From the NCBI GenBank assembly GCA_938028625.1, contig CALIZB010000020.1, positions 1-45,314 of the forward strand: 45,314 nucleotides of DNA, read 5' to 3'. Position 1 is the stretch's first letter, and every line of letters starts with the position of its first letter. The stretch is from an uncultured Bacteroidia bacterium. GTDB taxonomy: Bacteria; Bacteroidota; Bacteroidia; JANWVE01. Below, one piece after another: positions 8,584 through 17,464 of this stretch. The notes under the pieces are model-generated. The model made no database searches and was not told where the DNA came from. It saw nothing but the letters and a program-made list of their open reading frames with translations. Made by a program: the position numbers and the translations under genes.

Positions 8584-9087
8584 TTAAGGAAGCCAAGCTG
8601 TAGCTTTACTTCCCAAATCTAAACCTGCCACAATAGTAGAATATGCTCCTACCACAAACAATGCTCCTGCTAATAACCAGCAGGCTGTAACCGCAATTGC
8701 CCTTGCTGTACCGTTTTTCACGTAATCCGAAATGATATTTGTGAGTCCATAGAAACCGTGATGTAAAGCAAATACTAAAAACAAGATATTGAATGCCTTC
8801 CAGAGGATAGCATAATCTGGGCTTTTTAGGCGTTGCATAACACGGTCATAAGGAGTGAGTTTACCTCCCTCAGGATAGCCTAAAGTATTTTCTTTTGTGC
8901 CTTGGCTTACTTTTTCTAATTCTGCACCACTTACAGCTTTATGCCCTACGGATTGCGTAGAACTGTTATAGTGCTGAACCCAAAAATGCGTTACCAAAAA
9001 GAATATCAATAATGTACCTGATATTCTATGAAAGAACCAATTAAACGCATTAGATTTTGAAGACTGTCCGTATTGATAATTTTTCAT
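8584..9087 (-). CDS. sdhD: succinate dehydrogenase membrane anchor subunit
   Basis: One of two hydrophobic subunits that fix complex II in the membrane and bind quinone and heme. The 167-residue protein has three predicted membrane helices; the first carries FNWFFHRISGTLLIFFLVTH and the second ends with the HHGFYG motif (a probable heme ligand His). Between helices 1 and 2 is a polar loop of about 60 residues, so the protein is longer than the usual 115-130. It lies 16 bases after sdhC and 67 before sdhA. Confidence 0.85.
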   Translation of the reverse strand: MKNYQYGQSSKSNAFNWFFHRISGTLLIFFLVTHFWVQHYNSSTQSVGHKAVSGAELEKVSQGTKENTLGYPEGGKLTPYDRVMQRLKSPDYAILWKAFNILFLVFALHHGFYGLTNIISDYVKNGTARAIAVTACWLLAGALFVVGAYSTIVAGLDLGSKATAWLP

Positions 9088-9103
9088 AAATTTTTCTCTT
9101 TTT

Positions 9104-9463
9104 TTATCCTACAATTGCCATTAAACTGGGATACCCGCCTACAATTACAATTAAGAGCGCTAAACCTGCGGCTACAAACCACATTTTTTTCTGTTTATTA
9201 GACCAACCTAGTAAATCTACTAATACAATTCTGAAACCATTAAACGCATGATAAGCACACGCCGCTAACAGTAATATCTCACCTATCTTGAACGCAGGCA
9301 AATGATATTTTGCGATAAGATGATTAAACTGTTCAGGACCCTGAGCTAATGCTTTTAATCCCCAGACATGCAAAATCAAATACAACACGATAGCAATGCC
9401 TGATAATCTATGAAATAGCCATGCTATCATGTGCGGACTAAGTTTATACTTTACTCTTTCCAT
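9104..9463 (-). CDS. sdhC: succinate dehydrogenase cytochrome b556 subunit
   Basis: First gene of the complex II operon. The 119-residue protein has three membrane helices, the N-terminal signature SPHMIAWLFHRLSGIAIVLY, the LHVWG motif and YHAFNGFRIVLVD, which contains the expected heme-ligand His. Length is normal for SdhC. A near-consensus Bacteroidota promoter lies just upstream. Confidence 0.92.
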   Translation of the reverse strand: MERVKYKLSPHMIAWLFHRLSGIAIVLYLILHVWGLKALAQGPEQFNHLIAKYHLPAFKIGEILLLAACAYHAFNGFRIVLVDLLGWSNKQKKMWFVAAGLALLIVIVGGYPSLMAIVG

Positions 9464-9486
9464 AATAAACTGTTATGTTTGAACTG

Positions 9487-9517
9487 TAAAACTACAACAC
9501 TTATTCGTAAAATCAAA
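9487..9517 (-). promoter_or_regulatory. promoter of the sdhCDA operon
   Basis: Minus strand TTTG (9517-9514), 19 bases, TAGTTTTA (9494-9487), 23 bases upstream of the sdhC ATG. The -7 element differs from TAnnTTTG only in its last base. Confidence 0.6.
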
Positions 9518-9623
9518 TTTCATACTGCAAAAAAGTAGAAAAACCATTCCTTTTACTTGCGACAGAGCATACTCTACCCAATTACAGTGTGTTTTCTGAC
9601 CCAAATAAAATATACTTGCTGAT

Positions 9624-10130
9624 ATGAATACTGAAAATATTCCAAAAGAAATTAGAAAAAATGCTGTTGGTTATTTTGCAGGTTTACTTGTTGTACTGCT
9701 TTTAGCTCAAATAGGACTTACCTGGCGGTTTACAGTTCTTTTGTATTATTATCTATCTTTTGGGATAGTTGCCCTGCTGATACCTTTAATTACTGCTCCG
9801 ATTTTTTTAGGGCTATATCTGGAAAAACACTCTAACCCAACATTTAAAGAAGTAGGAAAGATATTTAGTAAAGCCTTCGGATATACAGCGCTTATGCAAG
9901 GAGTATTTTATATTACTTTAGTATTCATGATTTTAGGCGGGCTAACCGTAGCATCTCCAAACTTTACTTCGGCAGCCAAATTTATGTTTGAATGGATAAT
10001 GGGAAGTATGTACGCTTCTTTTCTCATTTATGGATTAGCAGGGTTTATGCTATTTTGGTCAAAACATAATTTTATAGGCTATATTTTATGTGTATTTGTT
10101 TTGCTGTATGGCTGGGGGGGGTTGTATTAG
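9624..10130 (+). CDS. multi-pass membrane protein of unknown function, frame ends just past a G8 tract
   Basis: I do not recognise the family. The 168 residues contain about five hydrophobic helices (AVGYFAGLLVVLLLAQIGL, LLYYYLSFGIVALLIPLI, ALMQGVFYITLVFMILGG, SFLIYGLAGFMLFW, and a last helix cut short at YGWGGLY). The frame ends at TAG 10128 right after a run of eight G (10114-10121). With nine (or six) G, translation would pass into an overlapping open frame and gain a completed fifth helix and a sixth. A -7-like TATACTTG lies at 9611-9618. The true protein is probably about 216 residues. Confidence 0.55.
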   Translation: MNTENIPKEIRKNAVGYFAGLLVVLLLAQIGLTWRFTVLLYYYLSFGIVALLIPLITAPIFLGLYLEKHSNPTFKEVGKIFSKAFGYTALMQGVFYITLVFMILGGLTVASPNFTSAAKFMFEWIMGSMYASFLIYGLAGFMLFWSKHNFIGYILCVFVLLYGWGGLY

Positions 10131-10132
10131 TT

Positions 10133-10276
10133 ATGGGATTTGAAAAAGAATTTATGTTATGGTACTATGAACATACTGTATTAGGGAACATATTGTATTT
10201 TTGTAGTCAATTGCTGTTTTCTTTTTTGTATGTACATCTTATGATGCTCAACAAAAACAGTCAGAAAAAAAATTAG
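10133..10276 (+). pseudogene. downstream portion of the same membrane protein in another frame
   Basis: The frame that continues past the G8 tract reads GVVLVMGFEKEFMLWYYEHT then a strong hydrophobic helix (VLGNILYFCSQLLFSFLYVH) and a polar tail, ending at 10276. Its composition matches the upstream protein, and it completes the helix that the first frame cuts. ATG 10133 could start a separate 47-residue peptide, but a frame break in one gene is the simpler reading. The convergent asparaginase gene ends 11 bases further on. Confidence 0.45.
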
Positions 10277-10286
10277 CATTTTATAG

Positions 10287-11312
10287 TTACTGTGCGGTCA
10301 ATTCCCCTCTGATACTGTTTTGTAGAATAAATTTTATTTTACTTGCATCTTGATATTTTCCAAGCACATACATTAGTTTAGTCAGTGCGGCTTCGGGAGT
10401 AATATCTGAACCTGAAATAGCCCCTGCATGTACCAAAGGTAGACTGGTTTCATATTTGCCTAGATGTACACTCCCGCTTATGCATTGCGTTAGGACATAC
10501 AAAATACCTTTTTTTTGGGTGTATTGTGATAATACTTTTTGGTAAGGTTCAAAATTCATCATATTCCCCATACCAAAAACTTGAATAATATATGCTTTAA
10601 CTTCGTTATTGTGTAAAATATGTTGTAACTGACGCACAGACATACCTGGAAAAATGGTTATCCAACCAATTTCTGTATAAAAGTCTGTGAATATGCTAAC
10701 GGTATTTTTAGGCTTTATACTGTAATAGTTGTTTTTATATTGCAAAGTAACTCCTACCTCTACTAATGGAGCATAATTTGGAGACTCAAAAGCATTGAAT
10801 TTTTCAGTATGTAGTTTTCTTGCTCTATTTCCACGTAGTAAGGTATTTCCAAAATAAATACACACTTCACTGATATTGGGCATACCTTTTTTGTATGCCG
10901 AAGCTAACTCAACAGCAGTAATAAAATTTTCGCGTGCGTCTGTACGTAAGATGTTCATAGGTAACTGCGAACCTGTGAGAATAACAGGTTTGCTCAAATC
11001 TTCCAACATAAAAGAAAGCGCAGACGCTGTGTAAGCCATAGTATCTGTACCATGTAAAATTACAAAACCATCAAATTCTGAAAATTTATCTTGAATGATT
11101 TTAGCAAAAATCGTCCATTGTTCAGGTTGTATATTGGAAGAATCTAATGCAGGGGCGCAAGCCACACAAAAATCTAATTCGCAATCTAATCGTTGAAGTT
11201 CAGGTATTTGAGTAAGAACTGTATTAAGGTTGTATGGAACAAGGGTGTTATCAGCATTTTTAACCATACCGATAGTTCCTCCCGTGTAAATAATTAGAAC
11301 TTTACTGCTCAT
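10287..11312 (-). CDS. ansA: type I (cytoplasmic) L-asparaginase
   Basis: Hydrolyses asparagine to aspartate and ammonia. The 341-residue protein has the N-terminal TGGTIG (10-15) with the nucleophile Thr, DSSNI (57-61), the second catalytic motif HGTDTM (87-92), and GSQLPM. There is no signal peptide, so it is the cytoplasmic type. Its ATG overlaps the stop of the upstream lipoprotein gene (ATGA, 11309-11312). It is the last gene of a three-gene operon from the promoter at 12578-12608. Confidence 0.93.
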   Translation of the reverse strand: MSSKVLIIYTGGTIGMVKNADNTLVPYNLNTVLTQIPELQRLDCELDFCVACAPALDSSNIQPEQWTIFAKIIQDKFSEFDGFVILHGTDTMAYTASALSFMLEDLSKPVILTGSQLPMNILRTDARENFITAVELASAYKKGMPNISEVCIYFGNTLLRGNRARKLHTEKFNAFESPNYAPLVEVGVTLQYKNNYYSIKPKNTVSIFTDFYTEIGWITIFPGMSVRQLQHILHNNEVKAYIIQVFGMGNMMNFEPYQKVLSQYTQKKGILYVLTQCISGSVHLGKYETSLPLVHAGAISGSDITPEAALTKLMYVLGKYQDASKIKFILQNSIRGELTAQ

Positions 11313-12028
11313 GGCAATTCTTGTAATAACTGAATGGTATGGCGAATATAGGCAGGTTTTGGCACTTGGTCATTACTGTATTCAATAACTTTTGTTTCTT
11401 TGGCTACCTTACCTATGTTTTTTACATAAATAACTTGTGAATAATCTAATCCTGCAATGTTATCTTTGTTAGATTCTAATACTCGCATGCCTGAATATGT
11501 ACCCGCAGGTGTATTAACTAGCGTATCTAATGTAGTAATTTTATACATTTTTCTGCCAAGAATGTTATATGCATTACCGTCCCAAGTTGCTTCAGGAGTG
11601 AGCGGAGTCTTCAAGATTATATATTTGATGTTTTCCAAAGTACGCTCTACGGTATTTTTATCTTGATAGTCATATCCTACTCGCATACTATCAAAAACAG
11701 AATAAAACGCACTTGCGGTATGTCCTGTTGGGCTATCTATAAAAATATATTCGTTTTCAAACCTTGTTACAGGTCTATTTTTAGCATCAGTTTGTTTTTC
11801 TTTGAATGTTTCTATGAGATAATATCTAAAAACTGTTAAAACGGCGGGGGCAAAACCTTCGGTAATGCTATCTACTACATAATACTTGTAAGTTCTATTT
11901 TCTGAAATAGGATAATACTCACTCGTAGGCACTAAACCAGGATTATCTAATTTTTTTCTGCAACTTAGAAACACAATTACAAAAAACAAGAGCAAAATAA
12001 ATATTGCGCTATAATAATTTTTTTGCAT
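11309..12028 (-). CDS. lipoprotein of unknown function
   Basis: A 239-residue exported lipoprotein: hydrophobic N-terminus and lipobox VFLSC (lipidated C23) followed by RKKLDNPG. The mature part is beta-rich with segments such as YYPISENRTYKYYVVDS and TPAGTYSGMRVLES, a pattern seen in Bacteroidota lipoproteins of unknown role. It overlaps the asparaginase start and begins 5 bases after the upstream gene, so the three are cotranscribed. No function can be assigned. Confidence 0.75.
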   Translation of the reverse strand: MQKNYYSAIFILLLFFVIVFLSCRKKLDNPGLVPTSEYYPISENRTYKYYVVDSITEGFAPAVLTVFRYYLIETFKEKQTDAKNRPVTRFENEYIFIDSPTGHTASAFYSVFDSMRVGYDYQDKNTVERTLENIKYIILKTPLTPEATWDGNAYNILGRKMYKITTLDTLVNTPAGTYSGMRVLESNKDNIAGLDYSQVIYVKNIGKVAKETKVIEYSNDQVPKPAYIRHTIQLLQELP

Positions 12029-12033
12029 ATTTT

Positions 12034-12573
12034 TTACCAGTCAGACATATTAGCGTGCATATTAGGCGAGTAAATGACAAAATAAGAACGGATAGTATTG
12101 TTAGTACGTACAAATTCGTCTGTAAAGATAGATTTATCTTTCCAGTCGTTTTTATAGTATTCTATATGATTGCCGTTTTTACCTTGAAAAGTGTATCTTG
12201 TTTGTGTATAGAGTTTTGAACCTGTATATATGTCATCTTTTCTTACTTCTGCCCCGTAGGTGGATTGTAAGTACCCTAATATAGCTTCTGCATCACCTTC
12301 TTTATCTTCTCTAATAGTTACTTTCACTTTTACGAGTTTGTTGTCTTTATAGAAATAAAGTATATTGTGTAGTCTTACCCCATTAATATATTTAGGGTCT
12401 TTTCGGTCTTCATAGCCGTCATAATCTGATATTCCGTCATTTTCTGTTTCGGAGTACTCTCGGTTGGGTAAAACAGAAACTGCACTGCCCCATACCTTGC
12501 CCCTGAATGCCTCCTGAGCGACAAGCGAAGACACAAAAAAACATTGAATAATGAGGACATACCACAGTTTCAT
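12034..12573 (-). CDS. exported protein of unknown function
   Basis: A 179-residue secreted or periplasmic protein with a signal peptide (MKLWYVLIIQCFFVSSLVAQ). ATG 12573 is chosen over an in-frame ATG at 12627 because a perfect promoter at 12578-12608 lies between them; transcription starts too late for the longer form. The mature part (EAFRGKVWGSAVSVLPNREY) is unlike any family I can name. First gene of the operon with a lipoprotein and L-asparaginase. Confidence 0.7.
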   Translation of the reverse strand: MKLWYVLIIQCFFVSSLVAQEAFRGKVWGSAVSVLPNREYSETENDGISDYDGYEDRKDPKYINGVRLHNILYFYKDNKLVKVKVTIREDKEGDAEAILGYLQSTYGAEVRKDDIYTGSKLYTQTRYTFQGKNGNHIEYYKNDWKDKSIFTDEFVRTNNTIRSYFVIYSPNMHANMSDW

Positions 12574-12577
12574 GCTA

Positions 12578-12608
12578 CAAAGATACAAAAAATACGCAGA
12601 ATTACAAA
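12578..12608 (-). promoter_or_regulatory. Bacteroidota-type promoter of the 12573-10287 operon
   Basis: Minus strand TTTG (12608-12605), 19 bases, TATCTTTG (12585-12578), only 4 bases before ATG 12573. Implies an almost leaderless mRNA. Confidence 0.75.
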
Positions 12609-12727
12609 ATGTCTGTAAAAATCTCATGATGCTCTTAAAACATTCAAAAATTATTCCACTATCATAAATAAAATTTTATTTTACATTGAAATACATGCTA
12701 TTATAAGCCAGAACGCGCATCTTAGGG

Positions 12728-15607
12728 TTAAGAAAAAATAAACTTGATGTCTTCTACATCTAACTGTTTGGTAAAATTGGCTTCTATGGTAATTAAATCT
12801 TCAATAAGTTGTTTTTTTTGTTGCTGAATAACCGCAATACGCTCTTCTACGCTGTCCAAAGTAATCATTTTGTAGGCAAATACGGTTTGTTTTTGTCCGA
12901 TACGGTGTGCTCTATCAATAGCTTGCGCTTCCACAGCAGGATTCCACCATGGGTCTGCAATGAATACATAGTCTGCGGCAGTAAGCGTAAGCCCTACCCC
13001 TCCTGCTTTGAGCGAGATTAAAAACAAACGTACTTCATCTTGTTGTTGAAATAAATCTACTTGTTTTTGCCGTTGTGGCTGTGCCGTTTGCCCATCTAAA
13101 TATGCATATTCAATGCGTTTTTCATCAAAAGCAGAACGAAGTAAAGTAAGCATTTTTACAAATTGAGAAAATACAAGCACTTTATGACCCTCCTGAATTA
13201 AATCGCATACTTTCTCTACTAACATTTCATATTTACCTGAACTTTCTGTGTAGTCTTCAAATACCATTCTTGGGTGATTAGCAATTTGCCTTAACTGCGT
13301 CAATCCTTGTAGAATACTGAACTTTGTTTTGAGTATGCCTTCTTCTTCTATTTGTCTAAAAATAATGTTACGGAAATACTTTTTTGCTTCCTCATACATT
13401 TCTTTTTGTTTGTCAGACATTTCACAATATAAAACTTGTTCTACTTTATCGGGTAAGTCTTTGGCAACTTGTTGTTTAGTTCTACGAAGTAAAAACGGTT
13501 TAAGCATAGCTTTGAGAAACTGAGCTTTTTGGGCATCTTTATTTTTTTCAATAGGGATAGAAAAATAATTTTTGAAAAAACCCACTTCTCCGAGTAGATT
13601 AGGGTTAAGAAAATTCATTTGAGAATAAATGTCCATAGTAGAGTTTTCTATGGGTGTACCTGTAAGTACCAATTTGTAGTTAGATTGTAGTTTTCTGATG
13701 CTTTGTGCCGCAATGGAATACATGTTTTTAATATTCTGGGCTTCATCAAGAATAAGATAATGTAAAGGAATTTTGGCAAGAAAATCTACATCATTACGCA
13801 CTATGCCATACGTAGTCAGGATTAAGTCATAATACAAAAAACGGTGATAGTTATATTTTTCACGGTCAGAACCGTTGTGAATAATTATTTTGAGATGTGG
13901 TGCAAATTTATAGGCTTCTCTCCGCCAGTTTTCTAATAATGAAGTGGGCATTACTATCATACTTGGAGTATTTACACCGAGTTCTTTTTCTTTACAAAGT
14001 AAAGCAAGGGTCTGAATAGTTTTACCTAATCCCATATCATCGGCTAAACAGCCCCCCAAACGGTATTTTTTAAGAAAATAAAACCAATCTAAACCTGCTT
14101 GTTGGTATGGACGAAGTTCTGCCTTAAACTGCACGGGTGGACTTACAGGTTCTATTTGTTCAAAGTTTTCTGCCAAATGACGTATTTTTTCTTTGGTAGG
14201 TCTTGCATCTAACTGTTGTATATCCTGTACAATGTAGCTGTGATAATGAGATAGACGTATTTCATCTTCTATATTTTGTTTTTCTGCTAACTGAAACACT
14301 ATTTCTAATTTAGAAAACCAGTCCTGTGGAATAATAGCTACACTACCGTCAGGAAGTTTATATTCAGAAATACGGTTAAGAATATGTTTGCGGATTTTAA
14401 CCAATGGAATTTCAAAATTTCCAAACTTAACCATAGCTCGTATGCCAAACCAGTCTGCATTTTGTTGAGTATCAATACGGATATGAGGATATTCTAATTG
14501 AATAGTAGGAAATTTTTCAGATGGGATTTGAATAACTTCTATGTTTTTGCTTTTTAGCCATGAATACAATTCATTAAGTTTGGAAAGTCCCTGCTCTCGG
14601 GGTAGATACAGTGCGCCGCCCGTCATACTTTGTGCAAACTGCTTTTGTATTCCTTGCCAGATTTCTTTTTCTGCTTCACTATCCCGATAAATTTTTGTAA
14701 ACACATACTGATTGTTTTCCGTATGGAGTTCTACTTTTACTTTACTTTCTGGACTTATTTCATATTCATACTGTCCGTATTTTACCTTAAAATACAGGTT
14801 AATCTGGTGTTCATTAGGTTGGGCAAATTCTAATACAAACTGAGGAGGTTCTTTATATTCTTTAATTTCAAAGCCTTTGGCAAATACATCATGTTGAGCA
14901 ATAAGATTGCGTACAAATTTATCATAAAAAGCAGGTTCTTGCTTAGTTTCTATAACCATGCGATTTTTTTTCGTAAAAGGGATAAGTTTCTGAATATCTA
15001 CTTCGGGGTCTAACTTATAGATATTGTTGTCTACCAAAATATACCCTGGTTGATAGAGCAATATTTTAGTTTCATGAGATTGAAATTGAATGTTGTATTC
15101 ATTATTATAGCGTAAAGTAGGATAGTAATGCGTATTATTTGGATTTTTGAAGAAATGAAAACGTATAGAAGTGTAATTAGGTCTGAAATTTACTTTTTTT
15201 CCTGCGGGATACCCGTCTGAGTCCATAAGGTATACATTTTTTTTCTCTATTAAGGGCAAAATAATAGACATTTGTTTGTGTATCAGTTGTTTAATATATT
15301 GTTCTCGGGTTTCTGTAAAATATTTAGCGCTAAAAAACTGCTCAATAGATATATCTTTTCCTATGGTCTTGCGTACCAAAACATTCCATTGTAGATTTTC
15401 TAAATACTCTATGATTTGTATATCTGTAGCATCAAGATAGGTCTGAAAATCTATCAAACTATGTTTGTTTATTTTGCGTGTCATTAAGCTCAGAGAATTA
15501 TCGGGGCGTACATTGACTAAATGCGCAGAAATAAAGCATCCTAACGGTACTTGTTCATAAATGCTATAGACCACAATAAAGTTTTGCTTTTCGTTGAAGT
15601 TAGACAT
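12728..15607 (-). CDS. SNF2-family DNA-dependent ATPase/helicase
   Basis: A 959-residue Swi2/Snf2 motor that translocates on double-stranded DNA. The C-terminal half holds both RecA-like lobes: Walker A in LADDMGLGKTIQT (about 520-532), DEAQNIKN (about 619), LTGTPIENS, then VLVFSQF, LDGQT, SLKAGGVGLTLTAAD and QAIDRAHRIGQ (near 894). The N-terminal 480 residues have no motif I recognise and may bind DNA or a partner. It has its own promoter. No methyltransferase, nuclease or other defence partner is adjacent, so a general role in transcription or repair is more likely than a defence island. Confidence 0.93.
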   Translation of the reverse strand: MSNFNEKQNFIVVYSIYEQVPLGCFISAHLVNVRPDNSLSLMTRKINKHSLIDFQTYLDATDIQIIEYLENLQWNVLVRKTIGKDISIEQFFSAKYFTETREQYIKQLIHKQMSIILPLIEKKNVYLMDSDGYPAGKKVNFRPNYTSIRFHFFKNPNNTHYYPTLRYNNEYNIQFQSHETKILLYQPGYILVDNNIYKLDPEVDIQKLIPFTKKNRMVIETKQEPAFYDKFVRNLIAQHDVFAKGFEIKEYKEPPQFVLEFAQPNEHQINLYFKVKYGQYEYEISPESKVKVELHTENNQYVFTKIYRDSEAEKEIWQGIQKQFAQSMTGGALYLPREQGLSKLNELYSWLKSKNIEVIQIPSEKFPTIQLEYPHIRIDTQQNADWFGIRAMVKFGNFEIPLVKIRKHILNRISEYKLPDGSVAIIPQDWFSKLEIVFQLAEKQNIEDEIRLSHYHSYIVQDIQQLDARPTKEKIRHLAENFEQIEPVSPPVQFKAELRPYQQAGLDWFYFLKKYRLGGCLADDMGLGKTIQTLALLCKEKELGVNTPSMIVMPTSLLENWRREAYKFAPHLKIIIHNGSDREKYNYHRFLYYDLILTTYGIVRNDVDFLAKIPLHYLILDEAQNIKNMYSIAAQSIRKLQSNYKLVLTGTPIENSTMDIYSQMNFLNPNLLGEVGFFKNYFSIPIEKNKDAQKAQFLKAMLKPFLLRRTKQQVAKDLPDKVEQVLYCEMSDKQKEMYEEAKKYFRNIIFRQIEEEGILKTKFSILQGLTQLRQIANHPRMVFEDYTESSGKYEMLVEKVCDLIQEGHKVLVFSQFVKMLTLLRSAFDEKRIEYAYLDGQTAQPQRQKQVDLFQQQDEVRLFLISLKAGGVGLTLTAADYVFIADPWWNPAVEAQAIDRAHRIGQKQTVFAYKMITLDSVEERIAVIQQQKKQLIEDLITIEANFTKQLDVEDIKFIFS

Positions 15608-15629
15608 ATACGCAATCTCATTAAACTTG

Positions 15630-15661
15630 CAAAGCTAATGTCTAAGCAAAGAATGTCCAAA
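15630..15661 (-). promoter_or_regulatory. Bacteroidota-type promoter of the SNF2 gene
   Basis: Minus strand TTTG (15661-15658), 20 bases, TAGCTTTG (15637-15630), 22 bases before ATG 15607. The remaining 15662-15815 shows no gene or clear structure. Confidence 0.75.
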
Positions 15662-15815
15662 TTTTTAGCTGAACAATCAAGGTCTTGAATATGATTTGGT
15701 TATACTCTTCAACAAAAGTGAAATGAACGCAACCCTAGTTTTGAAACCAAAACAAGATCTCTTCAGTGCATCTAAAGCCTGCTTAATGAACAAAAAAATA
15801 AAAAAATGACAGGAA

Positions 15816-16610
15816 TTAATTATGTCTCGTTTTTGAGAATACCTGTTTTACCAAACTGTCAGACAGTCCAGGAACTACTTTGCTAGCAAAAAGTGTAAAT
15901 TTATTGAAACTGCCTATAACTACTTCTTTTTCTCTGCGGTTAATGGCATCAAAAATACCTTCGGCAACCTCCTCAGGGGCGCCTATATCAATAACCTCGG
16001 CTTGTTTTCTGCCTACGGCATCTTCATCTTCAAAATAATTGCTATCTATGGGACTACTGATAACATTGATAATATCTACTTTGGTATCAGCGAGTTCTCT
16101 GCGAAGCGATTCTGCAAAACCATATAAACCAAATTTAGTGGCTGTGTACACTGCCATCATGTGTAGAGGTAGTTTTGAAGCAATAGAACACATGTTTACA
16201 ATCTGTGCGCCGTCTTTGTTTTTTACAAGATTAGGTAGTAAGGCACGGGTGAGCAAAATAGTATTAGTTAGGTTCACTTGTATGGTTTTGGTAATTTCTT
16301 CTGTACTTTGTTCTACAAGTGTACTCCAATTACCGATACCATTATTATTTACAAGAATATCTACTTTACCGAATTTGTCAAGAACCTGTTTTGCAATATT
16401 TTCTATGGATTCGGGAGTATCATCATCTAACGCAAAAGCCACAGATTCTGTACTATAATGCTGGCATTGTGCGGTAAGCACGTCTAATTCTTCTGAACTA
16501 CGGGCTACCAGAGCTAATTTTGCGCCACGGTTTGCCATTAATAAAGCGAGTATATTACCTAAATCATTGTCCGCACCCGTAATGAGTACAATTTTATCTT
16601 GTAAAACCAT
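15816..16610 (-). CDS. short-chain dehydrogenase/reductase
   Basis: A 264-residue NAD(P)-dependent oxidoreductase of the classical SDR fold. Catalytic triad Ser142, Tyr155, Lys159 (SIASKLPLHMMAVYTATK) and the NNNG motif (88-91) are present. The glycine motif reads TGADNDLG (11-18): the middle Gly of TGxxxGxG is Asp16, an unusual change next to the cofactor pyrophosphate. The motif Ala-Arg-Ser after beta-2 (VARSS) fits NADP preference. The substrate cannot be told from sequence. No neighbouring gene gives a pathway. Confidence 0.87.
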   Translation of the reverse strand: MVLQDKIVLITGADNDLGNILALLMANRGAKLALVARSSEELDVLTAQCQHYSTESVAFALDDDTPESIENIAKQVLDKFGKVDILVNNNGIGNWSTLVEQSTEEITKTIQVNLTNTILLTRALLPNLVKNKDGAQIVNMCSIASKLPLHMMAVYTATKFGLYGFAESLRRELADTKVDIINVISSPIDSNYFEDEDAVGRKQAEVIDIGAPEEVAEGIFDAINRREKEVVIGSFNKFTLFASKVVPGLSDSLVKQVFSKTRHN

Positions 16611-16710
16611 AATTTTTTTGTTATACTTGTTTTGTTATTTTCGTTTTCAAAGCTGCATAAGTAATAATAAAGTAATATAAGCAGAATAAATCACTCAGCT
16701 CATATAAGGT

Positions 16711-17391
16711 CTAACTTGACACATTTCCACTTTGTTGCTGTTTTATCATGTTTTCTAGCGCATCAAGTCCTTCTTTGGTGACCATCTCAATTAGTATTTC
16801 TATTTTCACATTGCTGTCTATTATGTAGTCATCTGTACCTTCAATCTTTATATCGTAATAATCTAAATTCCATTCTTTTCTATTTATCGTTGTATGAGCA
16901 GAAAAGCCTACTCTAGGAAAACCAAACATATCCTTGGGAATAAAATTTGTAAGCTTGCCCTGCAACGATATAAGTTTCTTCACTCCTTTGATAGTTAAGT
17001 ATCCTTCCAAGACGAAATTTCTGTATTTCTTCCATTTAATTAAAGTAGACTCAAAAACTATGCTAGGATACTTATCAATATCAAAAAAATGTGAAGATTT
17101 TAAATGTATATCTCGGGCTAACATGTCAGTTTGTATAGAGTCAACTTGTATTTTGACTTTAACTTTCATGTCTAAAAAATTGGGTGAAGTACCAGTAATC
17201 TCACTTTCCCACTTATTGAATCTACCAGGTGCTTCAACCATGCCCATATGTAGTATTTTGAAGTTAATTGAGCTGTTGTATGGATCAATGACCCAGTTGC
17301 TGAGTATAGGAAAGATACTTGCTTTTTGTTCTAATATAGCAGAATTCTTATCTTTTTTAATTTTTAATATAGACAGCAATTTTTCAAACAT
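16711..17391 (-). CDS. YceI-domain protein without signal peptide
   Basis: A 226-residue protein with a YceI domain (WVIDPYNSSINFKILHMGMV, DMLARDIHLKSSHFFDIDKY, LTIKGVKKLISLQG). Instead of a signal peptide the N-terminus is MFEKLLSILKIKKDKNSAIL, an amphipathic basic segment, so the protein may stay in the cytoplasm. ATG 17391 is chosen because the promoter at 17433-17464 covers the start of the longer frame (17463). YceI proteins without signal peptide are known in Bacteroidota as lipid or isoprenoid binders. The tail is rich in Gln and Ser (KQQQSGNVSS). Confidence 0.82.
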   Translation of the reverse strand: MFEKLLSILKIKKDKNSAILEQKASIFPILSNWVIDPYNSSINFKILHMGMVEAPGRFNKWESEITGTSPNFLDMKVKVKIQVDSIQTDMLARDIHLKSSHFFDIDKYPSIVFESTLIKWKKYRNFVLEGYLTIKGVKKLISLQGKLTNFIPKDMFGFPRVGFSAHTTINRKEWNLDYYDIKIEGTDDYIIDSNVKIEILIEMVTKEGLDALENMIKQQQSGNVSS

Positions 17392-17432
17392 AATAGCAAA
17401 TAAAATTGAACGATTTTGTATAGCTTTGGTCG

Positions 17433-17464
17433 CAAATATAGATATAAAAAATTTACTTTGCAAA
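17433..17464 (-). promoter_or_regulatory. Bacteroidota-type promoter of the second YceI gene
   Basis: Minus strand TTTG (17464-17461), 20 bases, TATATTTG (17440-17433). It sets the start at ATG 17391. Confidence 0.75.

Noticed and set aside
12728-15607. SNF2 helicase as the core of a defence island (DISARM-like or other)
   Set aside because: No methyltransferase, nuclease or DUF1998-type partner is next to it; neighbours are metabolic and envelope genes.
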